Translations under genes and position numbers: made by a program
Shown: positions 35,701 through 46,597 of the stretch, piece by piece
How the letters are laid out: each line of letters opens with the position of its first letter
Numbering within the stretch: the stretch's first letter is position 1
Source of the DNA: Annulohypoxylon bovei var. microspora
Taxonomy: Eukaryota > Ascomycota > Sordariomycetes > Xylariales > Hypoxylaceae
Length of the DNA: 64,000 bases
Assembly: GCA_022836615.1 (NCBI GenBank)
Contig: MU405310.1
Span: forward strand, 1-64,000
Direction: 5' to 3'
The notes under the pieces: model-generated
The model's input: the letters and a program-made list of their open reading frames with translations, nothing else
The model's database searches: none
Told to the model about the DNA's origin: nothing

Positions 35701-36529
35701 TCGTTGCACATAGTGGTTTTTAGACTTCGAGTCTTGGCCGAGGTCATCTGTTCGGCCGAATAGTCGAAGACTTCCTCAGAAAGAAGGCGGAGGATGATCA
35801 TGTTGTTCTCGCAGATGGCCAGGTTTGTGCGGCAGGCCGCGATGATCTCGTTAATGAAGGTTGGCCAGTTGTGAGGCCATTCTTGCTTTAGAATCGAGAC
35901 TAGAACTAGATTCAATTTGTTTAGGAGAGTCCGTTGAGCTCTGAGCGACTCTTCCGTGCCGGACGCCTGGATGATGAAGTTGACAACAAAATTGCGAATG
36001 CCTGCGCTCCGGTTAGTTATGATGGCCCACAGCGATACTAGTCGTGGGGTTGGATAGCGAACCTAGACACTGTTCTCTAGGTAGAACCTTCCATCTTGTC
36101 ATGATGACATTGTCCAATATTTGAAGCCCGAGATCTGCAACCCGTTAGCCCTCTGCCACATATCTTCTAGCGTTGCGGTATTGGCGCGGCGTACACTTTG
36201 TCTGCGGGTGCCTTGACTCGGCAAGAATCTTGTCGACGAGAAGCCAGGCATCGGGATCTTCCTTGAACTATACATCATATAGGTTAGTCTCGTTGTAGGT
36301 GTGCAAGAAGATGGAATGGCGCATTGACTTACCTGGTTCAACGCAGTTTGGGCAGCTTTTTGCTGAAGGCGGGGAAGACGTAAGTGTTAGTAGCTTAGTT
36401 CTTCGCATCCTCGCAAATGTACAAGTATGCGAGATGAATGAATCTTGATGATGATAGGCTTACCTGTTCGCCGCGACCTTCGTAGAAGGACTGGACCATG
36501 AGGTCCAACTCCGAGATCGTGGGCGCCAT
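32739..36529 (-). CDS. CRM1: Exportin-1 / CRM1 nuclear export receptor
   Basis: Ten exons on the minus strand (36529-36464, 36362-36333, 36267-36195, 36134-36063, 36001-35280, 35221-34459, 34409-33939, 33884-33655, 33602-33037, 32982-32739) give 1078 residues. Near-invariant CRM1 blocks are present: LGLQILDNVIMTRWKVLPRE, LVSILKQEWPHNWPTFI, NVLCWAIGSIS, GRIYLDMLQMYRATSQLIS and a C-terminal EIEAEDDEL. HEAT repeats form the ring that binds Ran-GTP and leucine-rich export signals. CRM1 also exports pre-60S and pre-40S particles, linking it to the ribosome factors at the left end. Cys at about residue 495 is the leptomycin B target position. Introns crowd the 5' end, with coding exons as small as 30 nt. 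Confidence 0.97.
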
Positions 36530-38338
36530 CTCAAATGGGTGGCGGGGGAAGGATAAGGTAGGCTACGCGCCTAGAAGTCTAAAGAAAGGCTCGCTCTAAT
36601 TGTGTATCGGGAGAAATGTAGTTGATAGATGTGTGTCTGCTTCACTTTGACAATGCGCAGATTTTATGAGGACAAAACTGGTTGCCAAAGGATTTAGTGA
36701 ATAAGTTTGGCAGGTAGAGTGGTGGATGTTAGTAGTGGAATGGATTGATCAGTTGAGATGTGAAAAAAAGGTATCACCAAATTCAAAGAAGAGGTAGTCT
36801 GTGAGATGATAGCGGCTACTTCGTACAGTTGGTAGTGGGGTTGGGGGGGCTTTGGGAGCTGGGTCTAAAGCTATCATAGGTACCTAGGTACGTACATTAA
36901 GTACCTGTAGCACAGAGATACCTAATGTTTGTGCATAGGTGGAGACCTATGCACTTATCGGTCACGGTATAACTTATGCTCAGAGGCTGGCCTGCCAATC
37001 GTCAACCTGTAGCGCGTTAGCGGCTGAAACTCGTCCTTAGCAGCGTAAAACGACTTTGGGCGAACCAATCAAGCAACTAAGATCCAAATTATGTCATTGG
37101 TTTCTTACGCAAGGCTCCGAAGTTAACACTTTACTTACCAACAAAGATGAATTTACCCCTCCGATTTTCACGTCGAAGCTTTAGGTATCGAAACACCGAG
37201 GTTCGTCCAAGTGTTGGCCTTGTTATGACGAGGACAAAGGTAAGAACCAAAGTGCGACTTGGGTATAGAAATAAGAACAACGAAGAACTTACTATCTTGT
37301 TGAAGTTGCAATAAAGTTTTAAATTAGCAAAGTAATGCTAAAGAAAACAATCGATGTTGTAAACTGCGCGCCTGCAGCTCCTCGAAAAAAAAATCCGATT
37401 TGGAGGGGTTACAAGTGGGTGTTTTCTTATCGAAGCTCACCGCTGATTCGGATTTGAAATTCATCAATCAAATTTAAAGTTGATGCTGTGTACCTTCCCG
37501 ACCTTAGTAACAGTACCTACCTGACGTGTGGTTTAAGGTTGCTATAGGATCCTGTACAACAACATGAAGCTACTTTTCACTAGTTGTTCTTTCTTCGTTG
37601 GCTATTGATTTATTTCTGGACCTTTAAGAAGGTATTTTATGCACATACTGCGTATTAAGACCCATCGTCCCCATTTAATGGTACCGAAGTATTACATAAA
37701 TACCTACAACCCTTCCCGATCTCTCGGGATTTCCTTTTTTTGCAAGATCTTTCTTTCTAACTTGTTATAATCACGACTGCTATCCCGTTATTTCTAGAAA
37801 AAGAAAGATTACCTGCAAGTAGTAGTAGGCATCACGCTATGCAACATCGCCCGTCCTTCGCCACTTCGAGTCGCCGTTGGGCATGCGAGAAAAGCCAAAA
37901 TCCTACACAAGGAATAATAGTTGGGCCGCTGAAGTTACGGGAACTTACCTAAGAAGTAGGTTCCCGATGATATATGATAAGTTCTAGCTCCTCTCCTGTG
38001 ATTAGGCGAGAAGAAAAGAGAACAGGGCGGTCAAATGACGTGGCTAGAGAAATATCGCGTTATCTCATCGAATGGAGTAGATCTGCGCCCAATAGATTTC
38101 CCATAATGATAGAATTTTCCATTTTCCGCTCTTTAAATCCTCTAGTCTATCCCTTTCCGATGGAATGGTTACACTGCGAGCCTTTTTCGTTGTCATTTGT
38201 CTTAAATCTGACAGACGGCAAGATATCTTTCCTCCAGCTGAGCCACATCTTCTCCAGAAACGGTTTGTGAGAAGTAACCACTGCCTTTGAGTGGCTGTCT
38301 AGAGTGTTCTAAGCACGCCCGAACTAAATATGACGAAC
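36530..38338. other. Intergenic region between CRM1 and the aminotransferase gene
   Basis: The left part should be the CRM1 promoter and leader, the right part the aminotransferase 3' UTR. TACCTAGGTA lies at 36881-36890 in a GTAC-rich patch. A 98-codon frame at 37974-38270 is probably chance. No other gene is visible. Confidence 0.45.
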
Positions 38339-39866
38339 TTAGGCTTTCTGATATCCGCAGTCGGCCAACCCGCTCGTCAGCGCATTTATCGCCTTTTCAA
38401 TATCAATTCTCGAAGAGTCGGTCTGTGACTATTAGCTTCTACGATCTCCAATCACGGCTAGGTAGAAAGATATCTTAGACATACCACACTAACACCCATG
38501 TGCCCGAAGCGTATGTATTTAGCCGCGATTTCCTTGTGGATGCCACCAGCGAAGACGACGCCACTCTTTGCAAGCTTCGGAAGTATGTCGGTAGCCTTGA
38601 CGGTTTCAGGCAGGTAGATGGCCGTCATACCGTGGGCCTGGTCGTCCGGGTTGGTAGCAACTTGTTTCAAGCCTAGATCCGTCACGGCTTTCTTGATATT
38701 GTCTGACACCTCCCGGTGCCTAGCAAATCTCTCTGAGAGGGGCTTGGTGAAAATCTGACTCAGCGCCGTATGGAGGGCATGTATAAGTTGTGGTGACGGG
38801 GTCGCAAAGTACGAGGGCTTCTTCGCTTCGTAATTCTGCATGACTATATAATTGGTTAGTGTTTATGACCGCCGCTATATTGGACGTCAGGGGGTGTAGC
38901 ATACTAGGGGTCCAGTTCTTCATGGAGGCGAAGTAGGATGCTGGCGGACTTTTTCTCGCCTTGAAAGCGTCCATTGCCTTGCCGCTAAACATCGATATTG
39001 ACAAGCCTGCAGGGCACCCGATGGCTTTTTGGCTTGCTGTTATTACGCCGTCAAGTTTCCACGCATCGAAGTCGATCTCTTCGCTAGCTACACTACAAAC
39101 ACCGTCCACGATGAGCAATGTTTCCGGGGAAACGCTTTGAATCGTCTCGGAAAGTTTCTGGAGCTCGCTGAGTACACCTGTGGACGTATCTACGTGTGTT
39201 ACTGTGACCGCCTTGTACTTCTTGCTCTTCAATGCCTTCTCGATTTCAGGTAATTGCGGCCGGCTGCCGACGGGAGCCTTAAGGAGATCGACATTGGCAC
39301 CGTAAATCTTGAGACAGTCGGCGAAACCGTCGCTGAAGTAACCAGAACTGAGAACCAAGACATCTTCACCAGCCTCGACAAGATTTGCCGCTACTAGATC
39401 CCAGCCAAGTGTTCCCGATCCCGAGATGACGAAAGGTTGTGAAGAGGGAGAGGTGGTTTGGAAGAGCTTGCGGAGCATAGATAAGGCCTCGCCGAAGGTA
39501 GCAACGAAACCCGGACCAACATGAGACTCGCTATTTGTCGCATGTTAGAATTGACCTTTCTCAAATATGAGCGCATATTTGGACGTATGGTTTTGCTACC
39601 AACCTGTAATGGCTCATGGATTGTAAGACAGCATCGTCGAACTCAATGGGGCCCGGTATGAGCAAAGTCGGGTGTTCCGGTTGAGACGACATCTTGACAG
39701 AGGACAAAGAAAAGGCGCGGCTTTGGTTTGAGGATATAGATATGTTACTTGAAAAGCTAGAGTTGGTGGGAGCAGATTGAGGGCCGCCTAAAAGGTGTCG
39801 TGATATAATCGAAACTCGGGCTGCGGGGTTGGAGCTGGACGTAGTTTTAAGAAGACGGTGGGGCAT
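38339..39866 (-). CDS. AGX1: Alanine-glyoxylate-type aminotransferase (class V, PLP)
   Basis: Exons on the minus strand are 39866-39604, 39530-38905, 38843-38485 and 38422-38339, giving 443 residues. Family features are HPTLLIPGPIEFDDAVL, SESHVGPGF, GSGTLGWDLVAANL, VDGVCSVASEEI and the PLP lysine in ASQKAIGCPAG. The reaction is glyoxylate plus alanine to glycine plus pyruvate. An N-terminal extension of 58 residues precedes a second Met (39692, MSSQPEHP). The extension has many Ser/Arg/Lys and no Asp/Glu, like a mitochondrial targeting peptide. Starting at the second Met gives 385 residues, the bare enzyme. The C-terminus (YQKA) is not a peroxisomal PTS1. The last 84-nt exon (TDSSRIDIEKA...) completes the domain. 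Confidence 0.92.
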
Positions 39867-40875
39867 ATCGCCGACCACCGCTCCGGCAGCCTTCCGTACA
39901 AAGGTTGAGTAAGCCAGTTTTTAAGACTTACGGGAATTGCGACGGAGGGTAATTTTTGGAGAGAGTTTGAGTCGTGTAACCTATAACCTTTGACTAGGAG
40001 AATTGAAGGAACTCTTGCCCTGAGGAAGTAAACTACCTAGTAAGTAATTCTAGTAATATCCAACACTCAAGCTCTAGATCTAGCAATAGGGGAGATACCT
40101 ATTCATTCCTCGATAAATACCTAGAGATATGAATAGATAGAGAGAAAAGTGCACCGGAGATTCCCCAGGATTTATGTCCAGATGCTCTTATTAATCACTT
40201 GATTTCTAGAGGTCCCCGCAATCTGTGGTCACCCGTACTGACGGTCTTATCGCATATAGTAAGCTCAGCTACTATTCTCCGTTTACACATAGATCGGATA
40301 TATCATGTTCAATTTGACTAGGTAGCTAAGCTCCGTTTTCGGATGCCTGTTATTAACCCGAAACTAAAATATAACATAATAGTGTAAGCGACGGAAGCCA
40401 TGTCCCAAGATTGATCATCTCGAGGTATCGACGTTCCCTGTGGCGGTACCTGCCTCAATTCATGCAAGTGTTCCCACATCAACGGAGGTAGGTTTAGTAC
40501 GTACCGATAGCTTGAATTGCGGGGCTCTCGATGCTTCCGGTCCCTGAAAGTTAAACGTCAGCCTCGCAGGTTTGGCGATAGCTTCAATGCCCATACACAA
40601 GTCTACAACTTCGTTGTTATGAGGTATACATTTCGCACGACTCTATTGCAAACCCCCAAACTACTAGTACTATTGGTTGAATTCTAGTGAATATCCGAAC
40701 TCGCCATCCTCAAACTACACCGCCTCGCGCATATAGAAACAGTGCTGCCTACCGAGACACGATTATTCCTCTTATACGATTGAGTCAGCAGAACTTTTTT
40801 CTTCTTTAGATCGGGACATACGGAACTCAATATCAATAAACTAGGAGATCTCGAATCTCCGTCAATTCATAACCA
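39867..40875. promoter_or_regulatory. Divergent promoter region, aminotransferase / VPS29
   Basis: About 1.0 kb between divergent starts, A/T-rich, without a coding frame. Promoter role is inferred from layout. No specific site is identified. Confidence 0.4.
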
Positions 40876-41675
40876 ATGGCCTTCCTCATCCTCGTGATCG
40901 GGGACCTCCACATCCCCGACCGCGCCCTCGACATACCACAAAAGGTAATCCTCCGCTCTCTCATCTCCCAGCAATACTCCTGCTTATCCTAGCTCTGCTG
41001 TAGTTTAAGAAACTCCTCTCGCCCGGAAAGATCGGACAGACGCTCTGCCTAGGCAACTTAACGGACAAGCATACATATGAATACCTGCGTTCCATCGCGC
41101 CCGACCTAAAGATCGTCAAGGGTCGCTTCGACGTCGAGGCCACATCTCTCCCGCTATCGCAAATCGTGACGCACGGATCTTTACGTATCGGATTTGTGGA
41201 AGGGTTCACGCTGGTGTCGACGGAGCCGGACCTGCTGCTGGCCGAGGCGAACAAGCTGGATGTGGACGTGCTGTGCTGGGGCGGCACCCACCGCTTCGAC
41301 GCCTTCGAGTACATGGACAAGTTTTTTGTGAACCCCGGCAGCGCTACAGGAGCCTATACGACGGGCTGGACTAAGGAGGGAGAGGATATGGTACCTAGCT
41401 TCTGTTTGATGGATGTAAGTTGCGAATGCCCCTTTTCTATAGTTATAGCCTCCCCTTTCCGAGGTATTCGACGGAGAAAAGAGAAATGCCTCGAAGCAAA
41501 TGGGGTGGTTGGATTGCTCTTCTTTCCATTTGCTAACATTTGAATACAGGTTCAAGGTATATCACTCACACTCTACGTCTACCAGCTGAGGAAAGATGCC
41601 AACGGGGTGGAGAACGTCGCCGTAGAGAAGGTGACTTACACAAAACCTGTAGAGCCCACAGGAGGGTCGTCGTAA
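40876..41675 (+). CDS. VPS29: Retromer subunit Vps29
   Basis: Exons 40876-40944, 41004-41414 and 41550-41675 give 201 residues. It has the metallophosphoesterase-like fold of Vps29: LVIGDLHIPDRA, KIGQTLCLGNLTDKHTYEYL, LKIVKGRFD, THGSLRIGFVEGF, CWGGTHRFDAFEY and FFVNPGSATGA. Vps29 binds Vps35 in the retromer core, which returns receptors from endosomes to the Golgi. The family lacks phosphatase activity. Here the usual DVH-type histidine position reads GDLHIP. Family members often have GH in the THG motif, and that is conserved here. Confidence 0.96.
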
Positions 41676-42007
41676 TCTTTAGAAGAGGCTATCTAGATTA
41701 ACAAGTTCTCCAAGAGTCAACTGATGAACCAGATGTACTCCTACGACACACAGGAGCAGGCTTATACCCTTGATTAATGAAACAGCCGTTGTTGGCAAAG
41801 AACGAAAAAGACTTGATTTGGTATCCTGTGCACTCTCGATAGTAACGTGCGTCCACCAAACGCCATGAAAATGAACTATGAAGAGCCAACAACACCTGTC
41901 TCAGCCTGGCGATTATTTAATCAATACAATTACTCCAACTGAAAACAGAAAAACTTTGCTCAAACGACCGTGCGAATCATTATCATAGTGGAATGCAACT
42001 CTTTCCC
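41676..42007. other. Short convergent intergenic region
   Basis: The 332 bp between the 3' ends of VPS29 and the shugoshin gene hold only 3' UTR sequence as far as I can see. Confidence 0.45.
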
Positions 42008-44332
42008 TCATAACATCATGCTCCTCCGTCGAGTCGAGGCCCTATCTCGTGCTGGACCGTCCGGTTCGGCGGAAGATGTGCTGGTCAAGCTGTCCCCTTC
42101 TAGCGAACTATCCGGTCCTAAATGTTGTTCTAATTCAGTCTTCGATTCCTTCGACGCCGCCATGGTCGCTCGTCTGGTAGATCCTGCCTGTCTCGCTCCC
42201 TTCTGGTTGTTATGGATTTCCGGTTCAGGATCTAACTCCTCTCGGATCACGGATGATAATCGCCTCGCCCTCGAACGTCGAGCTCCCTTGCCGTTGCTAG
42301 TCTTCTTAACAATAGCCTCCTCCGATTCCATTGCGCGCTTCGAGTCGTTGATCGGTGATGTGTGAGGAATCTCGTAGATATCCGAGTCGTTGTCGAAAAT
42401 CTTCGCGACTTCAGCTTCACGTGCCGCGATCTCATGTAAGCGGCGGTTTGCCGATCGAGAGTTTGACTTGGTACCGTTGCTTCCAACTGACAATGACGAA
42501 GATTCAGCATCGCCCACTGCTCCTTGCATAGCAGTCATAGGTAGGGCTCGAGTCTTCCTATTCACCACTACGCTGGTGGACAGGTCGTCGTCCATAGAAG
42601 AGGTTCTTGAGCCCTTCTGGGCCAGGGGACTAGCCATGACATCTGGAGTTGACCTTGCGCTATGAGCTGAGGGCAGATCCTTCCATGAACCCGGCCTCTC
42701 CTCTGACTTGATAGACGAGGGGCCAGAAGAGGACTGACTAGTTCGTCTGATTTGCTTACCCTCACCCGCCACAGCGTCAAGCATCTGCTTCGAGGGCCGT
42801 CGCATCTTATCCCGAAGGTTAGGCTCGGCATAACTAACAGCGGTTCTAGCTCTACGGCTTCCTCGCGACGTCTCTCCCCTGGATGAGATATCGGTAGGAG
42901 GTGGTGTATCTCTCACTTCATCCCTTGGAGTAGGCTCCGGTGTATCAGGGACGGCTAGGTTGGGTTCCGCAGAAAGCGCCTCGATCTCAGGCTCGGTCTC
43001 AACCTCTACATTCATGACTGATACTGGCTCCGGGGATTTGGGGGCTGGTATTTCAACCGGTGCAGGATTCTTCTTTGCCTTTAAGTCATCTTTTGTAACC
43101 TCCTCTACGGCAGAAGGCTTCGTGGTCTTCTTCGGCGACTTGATATACTCGTTCGAGCTCTTCGCAGATAACGGTTTTCTCTGGGCCGTCGAACCTGAGG
43201 TCTTGTCTCGAGCATCTTTTCGGCTCGAAGGGGGCTTGATTGGTCTACCAAGAGATCGGGGCTTGACGTTCAAAGCTTTCTCTGGTTCCTCCTTTATAAC
43301 TGCAACAGTTGGGGGAGGTGGCTTGGACACAACAACATTCTCTTTCTCGTCCTCTTCCCTCAGTTTCCTCTTGAGGCTAGCCTTAGCAGCTTGGTCGGTG
43401 GATCGAGACTCAGTTGTTGTGGTTGTCTTGGTTTGGTGCGACTCGACGTTGACTGGTGTCGCATCGCTAAATACATCATCTCCCCGGTCGTCTACCTTAG
43501 GGGAGGGAGGTAGTTCTGCTCTTGGCTCAGCGCCAGACGAAGCCTTCTCTAGGGACGAGTAATCAGGTTTGGTTGCGATAGATCTGGGTGGTAGATCGAT
43601 TTTGACAGGATCCTCGTCGACAAATCGCGATACTGGTGGAGGCCCAAGATCCGGAGAATCTTCATTATCATCGACTACAGAACGTAGCGCCAGAATCTCT
43701 TCTCGGCTAGAGAACTTATTAGCATATACCACACGTGTGTTTTGATATGTACGACTTACGTTAACGTCTCACGAGGACATGGTTTATTTTCCCAGATGGG
43801 CGGCAATCTGCCCTCTTGGGCAGCAGCGGCTTCCAAATCCTTCATGGAGCTCATTGTGTCCCTTCTCTTCCACTCGGACATACTCATGCGACCAATACTA
43901 GACCTATGCTTTGCCTTCTTCGGCTCTCTAGGCGATCTACTCTTAGGAATCGGTTCGTGACCCAAACCAGCTAGCATAGTTCCCCATTCTGCTAATTGCG
44001 CCTCCATCTTTGCTTTGATTTCAAGTGCATGATCGGCGATTTTCTGAGCGTTGCTGTCCTCTAGTTCGGTCTGAAGCCGTAAAACCTGTCCTCGAAGGTC
44101 GAGGTTCTCTGATAGTAGACGTACACATTCATTCTCCAAGGATCGTATTTTGAGAGATTGGGTTGAATTTACTCGTGCGATGTCTCGATTCTGGCGTAGA
44201 AATTTTCGACGTACTGTAAACAAAGGTTAATATATTACTTAGAATATATGCTGAGGAATAATCAGTTATTTGAGGGGACATACGCGTGTCGACGCTATCT
44301 GTTGACACCATTGGTTCGTTCAGTCGTGCCAT
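42008..44332 (-). CDS. SGO1: Shugoshin (centromeric cohesin protector)
   Basis: Exons on the minus strand are 44332-44284, 44213-43760 and 43706-42008, giving 733 residues. The N-terminal coiled coil follows MARLNEPMVSTDSVD and runs through LRRKFLRQNRDIARVNSTQSLK and LENECVRLLSENLDLRGQ (about 16-75), the PP2A-binding part of shugoshins. The basic SGO C-box GSRRARTAVSYAEPNLRDKMRRP (in two parts) lies at about 450-472 and binds H2A phosphorylated by Bub1. The middle and tail are disordered and rich in S/T/P/K/E. A KEN box (EDEKENVV) is at about 289-291. Shugoshin guards centromeric cohesin and supports bi-orientation. A Sgo2-type paralogue cannot be excluded. Confidence 0.93.
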
Positions 44333-45106
44333 CGTGAAGATTCATGAGGCGGCGGGAGTTTTGAGAGTATTTAAATATTCCAGAAATAATTTTGACGTCT
44401 GGTAGCCATGCAAAAGGTCCCGTTAACAGCGAATGAATAGCAAGGCTCTCTTTCGGAGGGCAACAATATGCAAGACGATGGGTGCAAAATGTTGTAGTTT
44501 AGTGAGGTGCGGTGAAGAATTTCAAAGTTTTGGTGGGCGAAATGAGTTGGCAAGGGATCCGTCTCCACAGTGAATATCAACAAACTTCCCAATGGGTTAT
44601 AGTTCAGAGCTATGACCAACAACTTATACAGGGGGTTTATACAGGGAATTTATCCACAATACATTGTAACTTGCACGTGTTTACGTCACACTAAAATATT
44701 TAGGTACATAACACACACACACACAACACACCTAAATCGGGTATCGATAAAACTTCTAAGCTGGAATTATGTACCACCTATCACATCGTGTAAGAGATCT
44801 TGGGCAATATTCACACAACGACAAGACTTGTGCATCCATATAACTTTCATCACCTCATACGACCAATATATGTACCCAAGCACCTGTCAGTATATCAGTG
44901 GCTAAACACGTTATATTTGCCAATACATCCTGTACTGTATTGCACTGTGCTGTATTACCTGACCTCAAGATTGGGAATTTCATAAAGTGGCATTTCTTTC
45001 TCCACATATTCTTGTTGCTAAGGGTAATCCAATCCATATTGGATTTCGGCCATCTTCAGTCAATCTGTTTTAACCTCTTAAAGACCCTCAAACATACCTA
45101 GCCAAC
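44333..45106. promoter_or_regulatory. Divergent promoter region, shugoshin / DAD2
   Basis: 774 bp lie between two kinetochore genes transcribed away from each other. The region is A/T-rich with a CA run (about 44709-44724) and no clear frame. Shared cell-cycle control is a plausible inference from layout only. I find no clear factor site here. Confidence 0.4.
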
Positions 45107-45676
45107 ATGGCATTTTCTTCTCGCGGTATTCCCAGCCATCTGCGGCAGGCTTCTACTTCGGGTAATCCAGGTGCCCAGTCCATGGGGCAATCGCCGGCGC
45201 TCGTTGCCCGAGTCAATGAGAAGAAGGCGGAGCTCGAAAATCTGAAAGAGCTGCGAGAGCTAAGTGCAGCCGTGGCAAACCAGATGGAAGCTTTAGAGCA
45301 TAAGCTTTCTACTCTGTCAGATGGAACAGAAGGTGCGGACGCATGGATAGGATGTTTGACCTCTTGACTGACCCAGACATGATAGCAATTGCGACGGTCG
45401 TGAGTAATTGGCATAATGTGCTTCGGGCTATTAATATGGCATCAGGTACGCACTCATATTATTCTTGAGTAATGTGAATGATTCGCAACCCTAACTCAAC
45501 CTGCAGCCAAAATATCGACTCCTCGAAATGTGGACGATGAGGGTACAGCCAAACCTCAAGACACTTTACCTTTACCCCAGACTCTAGTCCGAATACCAAC
45601 GGAGCATGCGCCAGCGCTGCAGGCCCAGGCCGAAGCCATTGCGGAGAACGAGCACAACTCGTCATCTGTCTCTTAA
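45107..45676 (+). CDS. DAD2: DASH complex subunit Dad2
   Basis: Exons 45107-45332, 45386-45445 and 45507-45676 give 151 residues. The core LVARVNEKKAELENLKELRE, then VANQMEALEHKLSTLSDGTE, then AIATVVSNWHNVLRAINMAS, is the Dad2 domain (about 30-95). The DASH/Dam1 complex forms rings around microtubules and couples kinetochores to their plus ends. The N-terminus and C-terminal tail (from AKISTPRNVDDEG) are unconserved and disordered. The donors (GTGCGG and GTACGC) are weak, but the joins preserve the domain exactly. Confidence 0.95.
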
Positions 45677-46597
45677 GACAAGGAGTCGAAATATCCTTAC
45701 TACATACTCACTGGGTTATAGAGATCTAGCCTTAAGAGGCTCAGATCTCAGATGCCCGTGCTCACTCACTACCTAATCTAGTGATTACCATTTCAAAGGT
45801 ATGTACACACCAGATGCAACTACCCATTTATTAGATTAAGACATTTATTGACCATTCTACCTTAGGTAATCATATCTTATACATGAGGCTGTTACGATAG
45901 TTGTTATTAGATATGAGATGGGGACTGATGATGATGATGACACAGTCTCACAGATTCATAACTGATGCAGTGGCGTCTTCATGGATCGAAGTGGGGAAAG
46001 TTCGCGTCTAGATTCGCGCCAGATCGCGTTACTTACTAAGCCGTTGCTGCGGGAAAAGATCTGACGTAGAGAAAGCTACACTTGAGAAAGTCAATAGCAC
46101 TAGCTCGAGTTAAGCAATTAATTCATACGCGCATTACGCAACGAAGTTTCCAACAAATTTTAACTCTGAATCCCAAAGTGCAAGTACTGCCAAGTCTTAT
46201 TGTTGCTTATTGTGTGTCCGACTAAAAAGAAATATTGACGATCGAATCCCCAAACGATTCCGTCTCTTCTTACTCTACACTACTGCTACAACATTGATCA
46301 TTCACCAGACATCATAACAATTCAATCCACCCATAATCCACAGTTGGATAGAAGTCAATAATACAAATTCTTTGCTATCTTGCAGGGGCTACAAAAACCC
46401 CACTACAATTTTGATACATACTTGCTATTCGCGATCGTCCACATACCCGTGCTCGCCGTCACTGGTCCGGGGCTACTAGGTAATAAGTCTCATCAAACCC
46501 TTGCTACCATTGCATTGGACCCCTGAGCCGTGCACCCCAGCTGCCTCCCGATTATTGGTCAATTGCATCCAATCGAAGCAATCGAAGACCAAAAAAG
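45677..46597. other. Intergenic region downstream of DAD2
   Basis: This holds the DAD2 3' end and the promoter and leader of the next plus-strand gene. No frame of interest is visible. A GATGATGAT run lies near 45928. Confidence 0.45.

Noticed and set aside
42960..43562. 200-codon plus-strand frame opposite shugoshin
   Set aside because: Shadow of the low-complexity shugoshin middle region.
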